A model generated the notes under the pieces. The model was not told the origin of the DNA. It ran no database searches and saw nothing but the letters and a program-made list of their open reading frames with translations. Shown here piece by piece: positions 46,089 to 55,467 of a stretch of 64,000 nucleotides of DNA; the first letter of the stretch is position 1, and each line of letters starts with the position of its first letter. Location of the stretch: the NCBI RefSeq assembly GCF_900111145.1, contig NZ_FOIR01000002.1:620001-684000 (forward strand), written 5' to 3'. The translations under genes were made by a program, and so were the position numbers. This DNA is from Roseivirga pacifica (GTDB taxonomy: Bacteria > Bacteroidota > Bacteroidia > Cytophagales > Cyclobacteriaceae).

Positions 46089-47441
46089 ATGACTGACAAC
46101 AATGTCAACCCATCTAATAATCAAGAGGTTAAAGAATTACTAAAACAAGAGTTTAACAGTTCTGAACTTCTATTTCCGATAAATGCATTCCCAGATAGAA
46201 TTAGTAAAGTAATTCATCATACAAAAGAGTCACTACTATTCCCAGTCGACTACACTGGTTGTAGTATCCTTGTTGCAGCCTCAATTGCTCTTGGAAACAA
46301 ATATCGCATCCAAGTTAAGGAAGGATATACTCAAAGCGCTTCACTTTACTGCGCTATAGTTGGAGACCCTGGAGTGAACAAATCTGCTCCACTAAAATTC
46401 ATTTTCGATCCACTAATGAATATTCACCATGAATTACACAATCAGTTTTCGAGAGAGAAAAAAGAGTATAATCGTTTGAATGATGAAGACAAACAGAAGG
46501 TAGCCGAACCAAAGGTTAAAGGATTGCTTTTAAGCGATAGTACATTCGAATCCGTGATAAAATACTTAGAAAACAATTCGCATGGGCTTGGTATTTACAA
46601 TGACGAATTAGCCAGCTGGTTAAAAAACTTTAACCGATACAATGGAGGGTCTGATATAGAGTATTGGTTGAGCATATGGAGTAATACACCTTTAAACAAG
46701 AGTAGAGCAGCCGATGACCCAATATTAGTCGGTAACCCCTTTGTAAGCGTGATTGGAACTATTCAGGTCGATATTATAAGAAATGCGATTGAAAAAATGG
46801 GAGAAAATGGTTTTTACGATCGATTCATTTATGCTTACCCAAAAGATCTAAAAAAGGAATCATGGAAAAGCATTAAATATAGCCTCTCTCCTGAGATTAC
46901 TAGCTTGTGGAAAGAAACTATATACAATCTATACTCCCAACAAAAAACCGATTTTGCTACTTCCAAAACAGATTCACGATCTATATTAATTTCTGAAGAA
47001 GGTATGGAGTTTTTAACCTGGTATCAGGATATGCTTACCTCCTATTTGAATCAAAGTACGAACAAAAAAGCTAAAGGTATCTTAGCCAAACTAGAATTGA
47101 TAACGCTCAGAATATGCCTAATCCTCGAAGCACTGGAATGTTCAATCAATAATAAACAGCTACATCAAATTTCAATAACCTCAGTTAAAAGAGCTCTACA
47201 TCTTAGCTGTTACTTCAAATCTTCAGCATTCTCTATTAGCTTCCCAGAAGGAACATCAACCAAAAGATTAAATGGGCAGGCTAAACGTTTGTATGAAGGG
47301 CTTAACGAATCCTTTAATATACAAGAGGCAGTAGAAGTATCTAAAGAAATAGGTTTATCTGAAAGGGGTGTTTATCGGTACCTTAAAAACGAAGACTACT
47401 ATGATAAAATTAAACAAGGAGAGTATGTCAAAAAAGCGTAA
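46089..47441 (+). CDS. DUF3987 (YfjI-like) replication-type ATPase of a mobile element
   Basis: 450 aa. N-terminal region with VIHHTKESLLFPVDYTGCSILVAAS, then a P-loop-like GDPGVNKSAPLKFIF (residues about 92-106) and a Walker-B-like GLGIYNDELASWLKNFNRY (near 175). SVIGTIQVDIIRNAIEKMGENGFYDRFIYAYP (near 220-250, a family signature) follows; the C-terminus has a helix-turn-helix-like region (FNIQEAVEVSKEIGLSERGVYRYL). DUF3987 proteins are helicase/primase-associated factors of phages, plasmids and integrative elements. Together with the integrase it marks this segment as a mobile element backbone. Confidence 0.88.
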   Translation: MTDNNVNPSNNQEVKELLKQEFNSSELLFPINAFPDRISKVIHHTKESLLFPVDYTGCSILVAASIALGNKYRIQVKEGYTQSASLYCAIVGDPGVNKSAPLKFIFDPLMNIHHELHNQFSREKKEYNRLNDEDKQKVAEPKVKGLLLSDSTFESVIKYLENNSHGLGIYNDELASWLKNFNRYNGGSDIEYWLSIWSNTPLNKSRAADDPILVGNPFVSVIGTIQVDIIRNAIEKMGENGFYDRFIYAYPKDLKKESWKSIKYSLSPEITSLWKETIYNLYSQQKTDFATSKTDSRSILISEEGMEFLTWYQDMLTSYLNQSTNKKAKGILAKLELITLRICLILEALECSINNKQLHQISITSVKRALHLSCYFKSSAFSISFPEGTSTKRLNGQAKRLYEGLNESFNIQEAVEVSKEIGLSERGVYRYLKNEDYYDKIKQGEYVKKA

Positions 47442-47583
47442 ATAATAATTACTGCTTCAATTCAGTCACTCTTGTCATTAAATACCATTGTTAGTATGAA
47501 AACTAATAATTGGTGTCAATTTTCTGATAATTCTGACATGTATTGAAGCAGTTTACTCTTTTACAGATTAGTACTTGTTCAAG

Positions 47584-48090
47584 CTAGGCATCCAACTCCC
47601 AATTCAAATTAATAAACGGATTGAGGTTTGGTTTTAATGGTACTTCCAAATCAACAAGTTCTTTGTGAGCTGAAACATGAAGGTATTCTATTCTAGAAAC
47701 CGCATCTAATACTGTATTCTCCTTCACTTTCAAACTACTTGAACACAGTAAGTAATAGACGTTATAGCTCCCATAAAAATCTACTGAGGAACCGAAAACG
47801 GTAAGCACATATGGCAATTCGGACAAAGATTGAAAAACAAAATCTTTCTTCTTTTCATCCAGCAAAACAAACTGAATTAATTCTTGAAACAGACCTAATT
47901 TTTCAAAGCCTAGCTCGATGGTATATTTCTTAATAAACCCTTTCTCTTTTAGTTTCTGAACTCTCTTTAAGGTAGGGGCTGAACTTAGTTTAATTCTCCT
48001 AGCTAACTCATTATTATTAAGAGACCCATCATTGAGCAATTCATTCAATAGTTGAATGTCGAGGTAATCTAAATCTTTCTTTCTTGGCAT
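47584..48090 (-). CDS. Lrp/AsnC family transcriptional regulator
   Basis: 168 aa from ATG 48090 (MPRKKDLDYLDIQLLNELLN). The upstream start at 48159 adds 23 residues unlike the family. An N-terminal winged helix (NNNELARRIKLSSAPTLKRV, QKLKEKGFIKKYTIEL) and a RAM-type alpha/beta ligand-binding domain (near residues 70-155) are visible, though the C-terminal part is divergent. It is the only minus-strand gene in this part of the island, so it might regulate either the DUF3987 side or the operon starting at 49041. Confidence 0.82.
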   Translation of the reverse strand: MPRKKDLDYLDIQLLNELLNDGSLNNNELARRIKLSSAPTLKRVQKLKEKGFIKKYTIELGFEKLGLFQELIQFVLLDEKKKDFVFQSLSELPYVLTVFGSSVDFYGSYNVYYLLCSSSLKVKENTVLDAVSRIEYLHVSAHKELVDLEVPLKPNLNPFINLNWELDA

Positions 48091-49040
48091 TATTAAATTG
48101 GTTAAAAATTCGGTTGAATTGATTAAAACATGTATAAAAACTGACAATGAACGCTGCACATTTCATGAACTACTACCACCAATAATCTCTCAAAAGGGCT
48201 ATATATTTGATCAAGCATGGATCAGAACGAATCTATACACTGGAAAACAGTGTATATGGTGGAGGCAAAGGCTCGCGCGTATTTCTTCTTACAAAAAATG
48301 GAAATTTGACTTCTACTCTTTGGTCAATGGTTAATTCAAATGATTAACCATAGTCTTTTGAGAGTTCAATAAGAAATTAAATACTGCTACCCATCTCCCC
48401 TTCTACGGGAATTAATAGAAACTTCTTATGTGGCACGGGGTATTTGGATTGCCAGACTTACCGGGGGGTATTTGAACAAGGTGGTATGGAAAAGTGAGAC
48501 ATTGGTCACTATTTTTTTTAAAAAAAAATTTAGTCTACGCTACCTCATAAGTCCATAAGGTCTATATAATAAAGGTATCGAAGGAAAATTTAATCAGCTC
48601 TTTCATATATGCCTGACAGCTCATTCATGAAAAACATTAACTGTTTAGTATTTCACATCTCTTCTTACGCCATTTATCATCATCAAAAGTATATTCAAAA
48701 AAATTTAGTGCCTGAGTCAAGTTTAAATAAACATATTGAATATCAATTATGATTTTTTCACTTGCCTTAATTGAGATTAAGAAGTAACCTTTTGCATCCA
48801 ATCATATTTTTTATAATGGAAAAACAATAAGTATGCATCAGAAGAAAAAGCTATTGAAATATTCAAATAAACAAGAACAGTTAAATCTGGTGCTCTATTG
48901 AATAATCTCTTTGTTAAATAATTGGTTAACCCTAACTGAATCTTAAGAAATGCACACCTAACTCACCTATTCTCTTACCCTATAAAACCTAGTAATCAAT
49001 AACTTCTGTAGAGTGAAATAGCTATATAAACCCACAACCA
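48091..49040. other. Non-coding upstream region of the kinase/phosphatase operon
   Basis: About 950 bases without a credible gene; a 78-codon frame at 48098-48334 runs through a perfect inverted repeat and is rejected. The region is strongly AT-rich. It contains the inverted repeat at 48234-48256 and two similar phrases, CGGGGTATTTG (48437) and GGGGGTATTTGA (48463). The length allows for a regulatory RNA, but I see no defined structure beyond the inverted repeat. Confidence 0.5.
48234..48256. repeat. Perfect 9 bp inverted repeat, candidate operator
   Basis: TATACACTG and CAGTGTATA flank GAAAA. The position is 145 bases upstream of the Lrp-like gene and 785 bases upstream of the operon at 49041. 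It may bind the Lrp-type regulator or form a hairpin in RNA; it has no adjacent T-run, so it is not a normal terminator. Confidence 0.6.
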
Positions 49041-50429
49041 ATGATTAAAACATACTTCACTAAACAAACAGATGTAAAATCTCTCATCTTAAAAGAATTA
49101 AATACCGCAAACAATAGAGTAGTTATAGCAGTAGCTTGGTTTACGGAAGTGGAGTTATTCCAAAAGCTATTAACCCTTCAAAAACGTGGTGTAGATGTCG
49201 AAGTCATCATTACCAAACACCAGTTTAATGAGCAATCAAAAAACCACTATGAAACCATAAATGAAAATGGAGGCTATTTCGCGGAAGTAGGCTCTGATGA
49301 TCAATTAATGCATATGAAATTTTGCATAATTGATTCTAGAATTGTCATTAGTGGCTCTGCTAATTGGACCAATAGAGCCTTTACTGAAAATAACGAAGAG
49401 GTAACATTTGTCGAAGGTTATGGGGAGAGAGTCCTTTCATTTGAAGAAGAGTTCCTTCGACTAAAAAAAGTAGCCGGCTACGTCCACGAAACGTCCCCTT
49501 TCGCTTTAAACACAACAATTAAAAAGCTCAATATTATAAAGGCTTTAATTCAAGGAGAGGATTACAGCTTAATCAATCAGTACATACTACAAATTCAAGA
49601 TTTTGCCGAAACTCAGAAGATAACGGACTTTCTAAAAGCTGGAGATTACTATCAAGCATCAATTGAGATAGATACTTTCATAAAAACTAACTCACAGGTT
49701 TTCAATCTTTCCGAAATTGAAAAACAACAACTAAACAGTGAAATCAGGCTTTTAACAGCCCAAATAGAAAGTATTGAGCTACAGAAACTTGAAGCCGAGA
49801 CGTTAATTGATCAATGGAATCATTATTTCGTGATTGAACTGAATCCACTGATCATCGAAGTGGTAAAATACAAAAAGAAGGTTTACGAGAAATATGCCAA
49901 AAGAGGAAAAAATGATACAACCTTCCATGATCTTGAGAAGGAGTTGAATGATGCACAATCTGAGTTCAAAGAAGAGAAAGCAAAGAACTATGAACACCTA
50001 AATGTAGAGGATCAAAACTCACTCAAAGAGACATTTAGAGAAGCTGTTAAACTTTGCCATTGGGACCTACCTAAAGCTAAAGAAATCTTTGAATCGGAAG
50101 AAGAAGCAAACAGGGTTTTCAATAGCTTACATGAGGCATACTCAAGGAAAAATAAAGCTAAGGTTGAAGAAATATTAAGTGACTTAAAAGCCGGAGCTTT
50201 AAAATCAAATTACATCCAAGAGAGTGAGCTTGTCATGCTCAGAGCGAAAAAACAGCACTTAATATTGAAGTACGAGAACACCATTCAAGAACTCTCTGAA
50301 GTCTTGAGTTCGGACGTGTATAAACTATTAAGTGCTCTAGATGATTGGAGCAAGTATTTCGAAGAGCAGAAAAAAGCTTTAGAAATAGAATTAACTGAGA
50401 TAAAACAGAAATATTACCATTATGTCTGA
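49041..50429 (+). CDS. PLD-family nuclease with coiled coil and degenerate J-domain
   Basis: 462 aa. Residues about 1-135 are a single phospholipase D-type domain: HMKFCIIDSRIVISGSANWT (HxK at residues about 90-92, then Asp and GSxN) is the HKD catalytic motif, as in Nuc/BfiI-type nucleases that act as dimers. A helical and coiled-coil middle follows (about 165-320). Residues about 327-372 resemble a J-domain (SLKETFREAVKLCHWD, NRVFNSLHEAYSR), but the HPD tripeptide is HWD. The rest is coiled coil. It is the first gene of the five-gene operon and overlaps the VWA gene by 8 bases. Probable effector nuclease; the J-like part may recruit partners. Confidence 0.88.
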   Translation: MIKTYFTKQTDVKSLILKELNTANNRVVIAVAWFTEVELFQKLLTLQKRGVDVEVIITKHQFNEQSKNHYETINENGGYFAEVGSDDQLMHMKFCIIDSRIVISGSANWTNRAFTENNEEVTFVEGYGERVLSFEEEFLRLKKVAGYVHETSPFALNTTIKKLNIIKALIQGEDYSLINQYILQIQDFAETQKITDFLKAGDYYQASIEIDTFIKTNSQVFNLSEIEKQQLNSEIRLLTAQIESIELQKLEAETLIDQWNHYFVIELNPLIIEVVKYKKKVYEKYAKRGKNDTTFHDLEKELNDAQSEFKEEKAKNYEHLNVEDQNSLKETFREAVKLCHWDLPKAKEIFESEEEANRVFNSLHEAYSRKNKAKVEEILSDLKAGALKSNYIQESELVMLRAKKQHLILKYENTIQELSEVLSSDVYKLLSALDDWSKYFEEQKKALEIELTEIKQKYYHYV

Positions 50430-51234
50430 TCTAATAAAGCATCAAGGAAAAGATTTAGAAAGGAAAATATCCGACAAAATAAATTTGAGTAGCTCTAAAC
50501 TAGCAACACTCAGTAAAGCATTAAGTAAAAAGCGTCCTAGAATTTTTTATCAGCTAATAATCTTCGTGATTGATGGTTCAAATTCTATGAATGCGAAAAC
50601 AAAAGAACGGATATCTAGGGCTCAAGCGGTTCATAATTCCGTTACTGAAACACTGGATAGAATAAACAGGAGTAAAAACAGAGAGTGCTTCGATCTATGC
50701 TTTATCTATTTTTCTGATGATTTCACAGTCGACATTGAATGTCAAAACATAACAACTCTAGATCAGAATAATGACTACAATCCATTGAGGAAAATAACTC
50801 CAAGGGGCACTTTTGCCGAAGGTGCACTAAAGGAAGCCTTCTCAATAGGACGACAATACTGTATCGATAATGAATCAAATGATCACCAAGTTTTAATAAA
50901 CCTCCTATCCGATGGCAGCTTTGATGATAGAGCACTATCTAAAAAAGTTATAGACCAAATTCATAAGGAGGATAAATTCGAAATGTCTTGTCAATATTTT
51001 GAAAGAGAGATTGATTTTTCTACTACCTATTATGCCTGGGATGAGGCAAATGATGAAATTGATAAATCTAGCCCATGTACACCTGAAGAAGCTCAAGCTT
51101 ACGATAAGAAACATGCAGAGAAGTTTAAAAAATTCGTGACCCAACCTGAGTTATTTCTCTCATCAACAAATACAGAAATAATTAGGAATCATATGATCAA
51201 AAGTATTTCAGTTGTATCAAAACTCCTTGATTAA
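50422..51234 (+). CDS. VWA-domain protein (TerY-like)
   Basis: 270 aa, cytoplasmic. The von Willebrand A fold carries a complete metal-ion-dependent adhesion site: DGSNSM (DxSxS, residues about 51-56), the Thr in RGTFAEGAL (near 132) and the Asp in LLSDGSFDD (near 163). A helical N-terminal extension (residues 1-40) and a C-terminal helical region complete it. With the next two genes it makes the VWA-PP2C-kinase triad called TerY-P in the literature on tellurite-resistance-linked systems; in those, the VWA protein is thought to be the phosphorylated or assembling partner. It overlaps its neighbours by 8 bases and 1 base. Confidence 0.9.
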   Translation: MSDLIKHQGKDLERKISDKINLSSSKLATLSKALSKKRPRIFYQLIIFVIDGSNSMNAKTKERISRAQAVHNSVTETLDRINRSKNRECFDLCFIYFSDDFTVDIECQNITTLDQNNDYNPLRKITPRGTFAEGALKEAFSIGRQYCIDNESNDHQVLINLLSDGSFDDRALSKKVIDQIHKEDKFEMSCQYFEREIDFSTTYYAWDEANDEIDKSSPCTPEEAQAYDKKHAEKFKKFVTQPELFLSSTNTEIIRNHMIKSISVVSKLLD

Positions 51235-52016
51235 TGTACTACTTAGCAGCAGGGACACTGAATATAAAACTGAAGCAGGATGCTAGCGATTTCTCAACTG
51301 AAAATCATAAAGTGATTGCTATTTGTGATGGAATCGGGGGAATAGATGGTTCGGAGAGTATTGCAAAATACATTGCCGAACATATTATCCCTTCAGAGAA
51401 ACCATATTTCCCAATCTATAACAGCGAAATATTTCAAAAGATTAAACAACAGGATATTACTGGTGGAACCACACTAATTCATCTTGAAGTTTTAAAAAAT
51501 GAAGCATGCATTAATTATTTGGGCAATGGAGGAATAATACATCTACAAGGTGATTACCAGTCAAAAAAGTATGCTGAAAACATCTATCAATATACCCAAC
51601 TACTAAACCCTCATGTATCCAAAAAAGGGGAACTAGTAAGATATATCTCTAAACACTCTACACCTGGAACACTTCAGTCATCAAGCATACAGGTGTCCCT
51701 AAATAATCCTACTGGAGATATTATTCTTCTTTTTAGCGATGGTATAAATAGTCTTGAGGTTAACCCAATAATTACAGATGATGACGGCAGGTACTGGCGC
51801 AACGAATCTGACTGTATCCATTTTATTTTGAACGAGTTAGACAAGCATCTGAAAGCAAACTGTGACTCCTCAATATTTCAAGAAAATTTACCCCAATTCA
51901 TTGATAACACATTAAACAATTTAAACACGCAAAACATGATTGAAGATGATGCCAGTTTGGGAGTTCTTATTTCTGATAAAGTAATACAGCATTACAGAAG
52001 TCTGAAAAATGATTGA
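51234..52016 (+). CDS. PP2C-family protein phosphatase
   Basis: 260 aa. The PPM/PP2C metal motifs are present: AICDGIGG (residues about 29-36), GGTT near 79, LGNGG near 99, LLFSDGINS near 165 and EDDASLG near 236. The metal-binding Asp residues are conserved, so it should be an active Ser/Thr phosphatase, probably counteracting the kinase encoded next. Its ATG overlaps the VWA stop (TAATG) and its end overlaps the kinase gene by 8 bases. Confidence 0.92.
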   Translation: MYYLAAGTLNIKLKQDASDFSTENHKVIAICDGIGGIDGSESIAKYIAEHIIPSEKPYFPIYNSEIFQKIKQQDITGGTTLIHLEVLKNEACINYLGNGGIIHLQGDYQSKKYAENIYQYTQLLNPHVSKKGELVRYISKHSTPGTLQSSSIQVSLNNPTGDIILLFSDGINSLEVNPIITDDDGRYWRNESDCIHFILNELDKHLKANCDSSIFQENLPQFIDNTLNNLNTQNMIEDDASLGVLISDKVIQHYRSLKND

Positions 52017-54081
52017 ATCTATAATCAATATCACTCACGTGTCATCATTGGATGGTTTTATCTCCTCAGACGTTTCGCAATTACATTCTATCAATTTTAA
52101 AGGAGAACCAGAATTTAATGGTGGATTCGGTAACATTTATAGGGTTACACAAACAAATTTAGGATCCGATGATGAATTGTTACTAAAGTTATTCAAAGAT
52201 GAAGGACACAGTTACCATGGTTTAGAATCCATTAAGAGTTTACATGATAAATTGAAAAGGCGTGAAAAAAAGACAAACATCCACTGCCTGAATGAAGTGC
52301 CGGAACTTTTAGGCTTGCCATTCTTGGTTTTTGAAGGATATAATGAAATTAGTCAAGAATTTGTAAAAGGGTTATTGATACTTGACCTTAACAACTTAGG
52401 CTATCTCGATTTTGGACTTGACGATACCGACCACCCTTTTTCGGACATTCCATTAGAAGAGAGATTTATTTACGCTTATCAATTAGCTCGAATTGTTAGA
52501 TTCTTAGAAGAATTAAAATTCGTTCATTCAGACCTTAAAGAAGATGCTATCTGGATAAACACAACTAGTAAGCATTTAGCCTTAATAGACTTTGATAGTG
52601 GCTACCACCACGATCTACAATTGAAGCCTAACACAATTGGAGCTCTAAATCAATGGGCATCTAAACAATGGAGGCGTATCATAAAGGACCATGCGCTAAG
52701 CGATGAACTTAAAACTAGAGATCGTATTTTAAATGAGCATTGGGTACTCTCCAACGCTCTATTTCAATTACTCTATTCAACTGTTCCCTATTTCTTTCTA
52801 AAAGATGCTAATACCGAAACCAAAGAAGCATATTTAGAAAGTAATAAGTGGCCAAATATTGACCCTCAAAGCCCTCTAGCTAGGAACGATATTCACGAAG
52901 ATTACTTAAACGTCTTAGAAATTTTTGAAGGAATAACAGATGCACTTGGACCTAGACTTTACAAAACTTTTGAGCAAACTTTTAATGAAGGGTTTGCAAA
53001 GAAAATTTCGCAAAGATCATCTCCAGATAATTGGCAGAAGCTACTTTTAGATATAAATCAAAGATTAGAAAACACTCCTAACGTCAATCATTTTACTATT
53101 CTCCAAAATGAAATTGAATCAGAGTTTGATGTTGTAGAAGCAAAATTCAGCCTGCAGAACTACAACCAATTGCTAATCAATGGTATTGCACAAGATTACA
53201 GAAACTCTAACAGTAAATTCTCATTGAAAGAAGATGGACGTATTAATCTCACACTGATTAATGACGTCTCAACAATTAGGCAAGAATTAAAACTTAAAGT
53301 GGTCAAGAAACCACCTCAAATTTTATCGTTTAGAGCTAGTACACCGGAAAGAAACTCTCTTGAACCAGTTACTCTTTATTGGACGACTGAAAACTGCTAC
53401 AAGGTTCAGATTCATGATTTGGACGAAAAAGAACTTCCTGCTCAACACAGTATTCAAGTTTACCCAAAAAAAACAACAGAATACGAACTAATAGCATGTG
53501 GAAGCTTTGGTCAAAAAGTAACTAAAAAGGTCAGAATTGTAGTTCCACAGCCTAAAATCATTGATTTCAAATATGAGATAAATATCGAAAAAGGAATACA
53601 AAACATTGATGTCAGTTGGCTAACAGAAAATGCTCAACACTGTAAGATTACTCCCTTTATAGGTAAACAAGCCCCAGAAGGCTGTAAGTCTTTAGATATA
53701 ATTGAAAAGACAAATTTTAAACTAACGGCTTATGGGTTCTTCGGAGAAACTTCTGCTGAACTTTTAGCCGCCCCCTTTCCTAAACCTATTATAGACAAAC
53801 TTTTAGTGCCAACCCCAAAGATTGAAATAGGAGCAACATTAAAGGGAACAAAACTACAGTTAGGCATTAATAATTCAGTGAACCTCATTCCTCCTTTTAA
53901 GGATTTTGCGGAGCTAGAGATTAAAGAGACCTCTTTGATTGAGCCTACTCAACTGAACACATTTATTGAATTAAATAATGATGTAATTCCAACAGCTAGT
54001 GACCAACCAGATGAGTCATGGTTTCAAAGTACTTTCAACTTAATGAAGAAAAAATTAAAAAAAGATGAGCAAGCCGTCTAA
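52009..54081 (+). CDS. Protein kinase with tandem Ig-like C-terminal domains
   Basis: 690 aa. Residues about 30-330 are a protein-kinase-like domain: glycine loop GGFGNIYRV (37-45), a Lys in LLLKLF, catalytic loop FVHSDLKEDAIWIN (near 171, HSDLK with downstream Asn) and IDFDSG (near 192) in place of DFG. The key Lys/Asp/Asn/Asp set is intact, so activity is plausible. Residues about 430-590 contain two Ig-like repeats, each starting with PP/QP-x-I-x-x-F and a W-x-T-E-N-x-x-x-x-x-I segment (YWTTENCYKVQI, SWLTENAQHCKI). The C-terminal 100 residues are unassigned. It overlaps the membrane-protein gene by 17 bases. Confidence 0.88.
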   Translation: MIESIINITHVSSLDGFISSDVSQLHSINFKGEPEFNGGFGNIYRVTQTNLGSDDELLLKLFKDEGHSYHGLESIKSLHDKLKRREKKTNIHCLNEVPELLGLPFLVFEGYNEISQEFVKGLLILDLNNLGYLDFGLDDTDHPFSDIPLEERFIYAYQLARIVRFLEELKFVHSDLKEDAIWINTTSKHLALIDFDSGYHHDLQLKPNTIGALNQWASKQWRRIIKDHALSDELKTRDRILNEHWVLSNALFQLLYSTVPYFFLKDANTETKEAYLESNKWPNIDPQSPLARNDIHEDYLNVLEIFEGITDALGPRLYKTFEQTFNEGFAKKISQRSSPDNWQKLLLDINQRLENTPNVNHFTILQNEIESEFDVVEAKFSLQNYNQLLINGIAQDYRNSNSKFSLKEDGRINLTLINDVSTIRQELKLKVVKKPPQILSFRASTPERNSLEPVTLYWTTENCYKVQIHDLDEKELPAQHSIQVYPKKTTEYELIACGSFGQKVTKKVRIVVPQPKIIDFKYEINIEKGIQNIDVSWLTENAQHCKITPFIGKQAPEGCKSLDIIEKTNFKLTAYGFFGETSAELLAAPFPKPIIDKLLVPTPKIEIGATLKGTKLQLGINNSVNLIPPFKDFAELEIKETSLIEPTQLNTFIELNNDVIPTASDQPDESWFQSTFNLMKKKLKKDEQAV

Positions 54082-55321
54082 GACAATCAACCGATTCTTC
54101 GAGCCGTTATTTAACCTCTTTATTTGGTCTTCTGGTGCAGATGCCAAAATATTAGACCAAGTACCAACAGAAAAAAACAAATACTATGGAATTGGCGGCA
54201 CTATAGTTTTTACAGCCCTTATGGCAAGCTTTGCCGGGGGCTATGCTTTCAATACAGCATTTAAAAACCCAATGCTTTCTGTATTTTTCGGTCTCTTCTG
54301 GGGAGCACTAATTTTTAATCTCGACAGATACATAGTATCAACTTTTGGCGTAGGTGATGGTAAAAGAACCATCTCCAGACAAGAGCTAGTAGAAGCTGCA
54401 CCAAGGCTTGCTATGGCAATGATACTAGGGTTTGTTATTGCCACCCCATTAGAACTAAAGCTATTCGAAAAAGAGATCAATGCAGAGATTAGCAATCAAA
54501 TATCTATTGCCAATAACAAAATCATCGAGTCTGGAGAAAACGACCCAATACTAACTCGACTAAGAACAGAGCGAACTGAGCTAAACACCAACATTCAAAA
54601 TCGTACTCGCATTATTGAAGAAAAAAGATTGGCTTGGGTTCAGGCAGACAAAGACAAAAACGATGAATGGAACCTAGGCAAGTTTAGTGGGAAAAGAGGT
54701 AAAGGTGGTTATTATGAAGACCTCAAGAAAAAAGCGGAAGATGCAGAAGCTGACTACAATAAGGTAAAAGCAGAGTATGGTGCTCTTAACTCTTCAGACT
54801 ATGATAGAATAGATAACATAGACGAAAGAATAGAAGAGAGAAGGCAGTACACAAATGTGGAAACGCAAAAGCAAAAGACGGTGCAAGATCAAAACGATGG
54901 ACTCATGGCGCGTTTGAAAGCATTAGATAGTCTTACATCCGAAAACAGCTCCCTAGCTACAGCCAAATGGTTAATAACCATCATGTTTATATTTATAGAA
55001 ATTGCTCCAATTCTATTTAAAATGATGACTGAACGTGGTCCATATGATGACATTCTGGACAGAATCAAATACGAGACTAAAGTTAAACAGATGCTTATTC
55101 AGTCTAACCTCAATGAAGAAATCAATACTCAGGTAAAGATAAATTCTGAAAAAAACGAACAGAAAATACAGGCTGAAATGGCTGCTAACAACGAGTTAAT
55201 GCAACAAGTTTTGAAAGCTCAAACTGAAGTAGTAGAGGTAGCTATTGAAAATTGGAAAAAAGAACAAAAGAAGATTGTAAAACTCAACCCAGAATTGGTG
55301 ATTAAAACTAATAACAACTAA
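54065..55321 (+). CDS. DUF4407 membrane protein with long coiled coil
   Basis: 418 aa. Three to four TM helices: two near residues 42-88 (GGTIVFTALMASFAGGYAF, SVFFGLFWGALIFNLDRYIV), one near 115-133 (RLAMAMILGFVIATPLELKLF) and one near 300-322 (AKWLITIMFIFIEIAPILFKM). Between the third and fourth is a 160-residue, highly charged coiled-coil domain. The C-terminal 90 residues are a cytoplasmic coiled coil. The F-N-L-D-R-Y segment is typical of DUF4407, a family of unknown function. As the last gene of the overlapping operon it probably anchors the complex to the inner membrane or is its sensor or effector. Confidence 0.9.
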   Translation: MSKPSKTINRFFEPLFNLFIWSSGADAKILDQVPTEKNKYYGIGGTIVFTALMASFAGGYAFNTAFKNPMLSVFFGLFWGALIFNLDRYIVSTFGVGDGKRTISRQELVEAAPRLAMAMILGFVIATPLELKLFEKEINAEISNQISIANNKIIESGENDPILTRLRTERTELNTNIQNRTRIIEEKRLAWVQADKDKNDEWNLGKFSGKRGKGGYYEDLKKKAEDAEADYNKVKAEYGALNSSDYDRIDNIDERIEERRQYTNVETQKQKTVQDQNDGLMARLKALDSLTSENSSLATAKWLITIMFIFIEIAPILFKMMTERGPYDDILDRIKYETKVKQMLIQSNLNEEINTQVKINSEKNEQKIQAEMAANNELMQQVLKAQTEVVEVAIENWKKEQKKIVKLNPELVIKTNNN

Positions 55322-55467
55322 AAGCTAATCTTAAAATAGGTTTGGATGCAAATAAAAAAGACATCATCATGTCAACTTTTCCTAACAACCCATTATGCCT
55401 TAGAGCAGATAAGTATAATATTGCATTTTGCCTAAATTAAGCATAACCTCTCAAGCACAATTCACTT

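Noticed and set aside
48098-48334. 78-codon plus-strand open frame
   Set aside because: It overlaps the start of the Lrp-like gene on the other strand and includes the perfect inverted repeat; no family resemblance.
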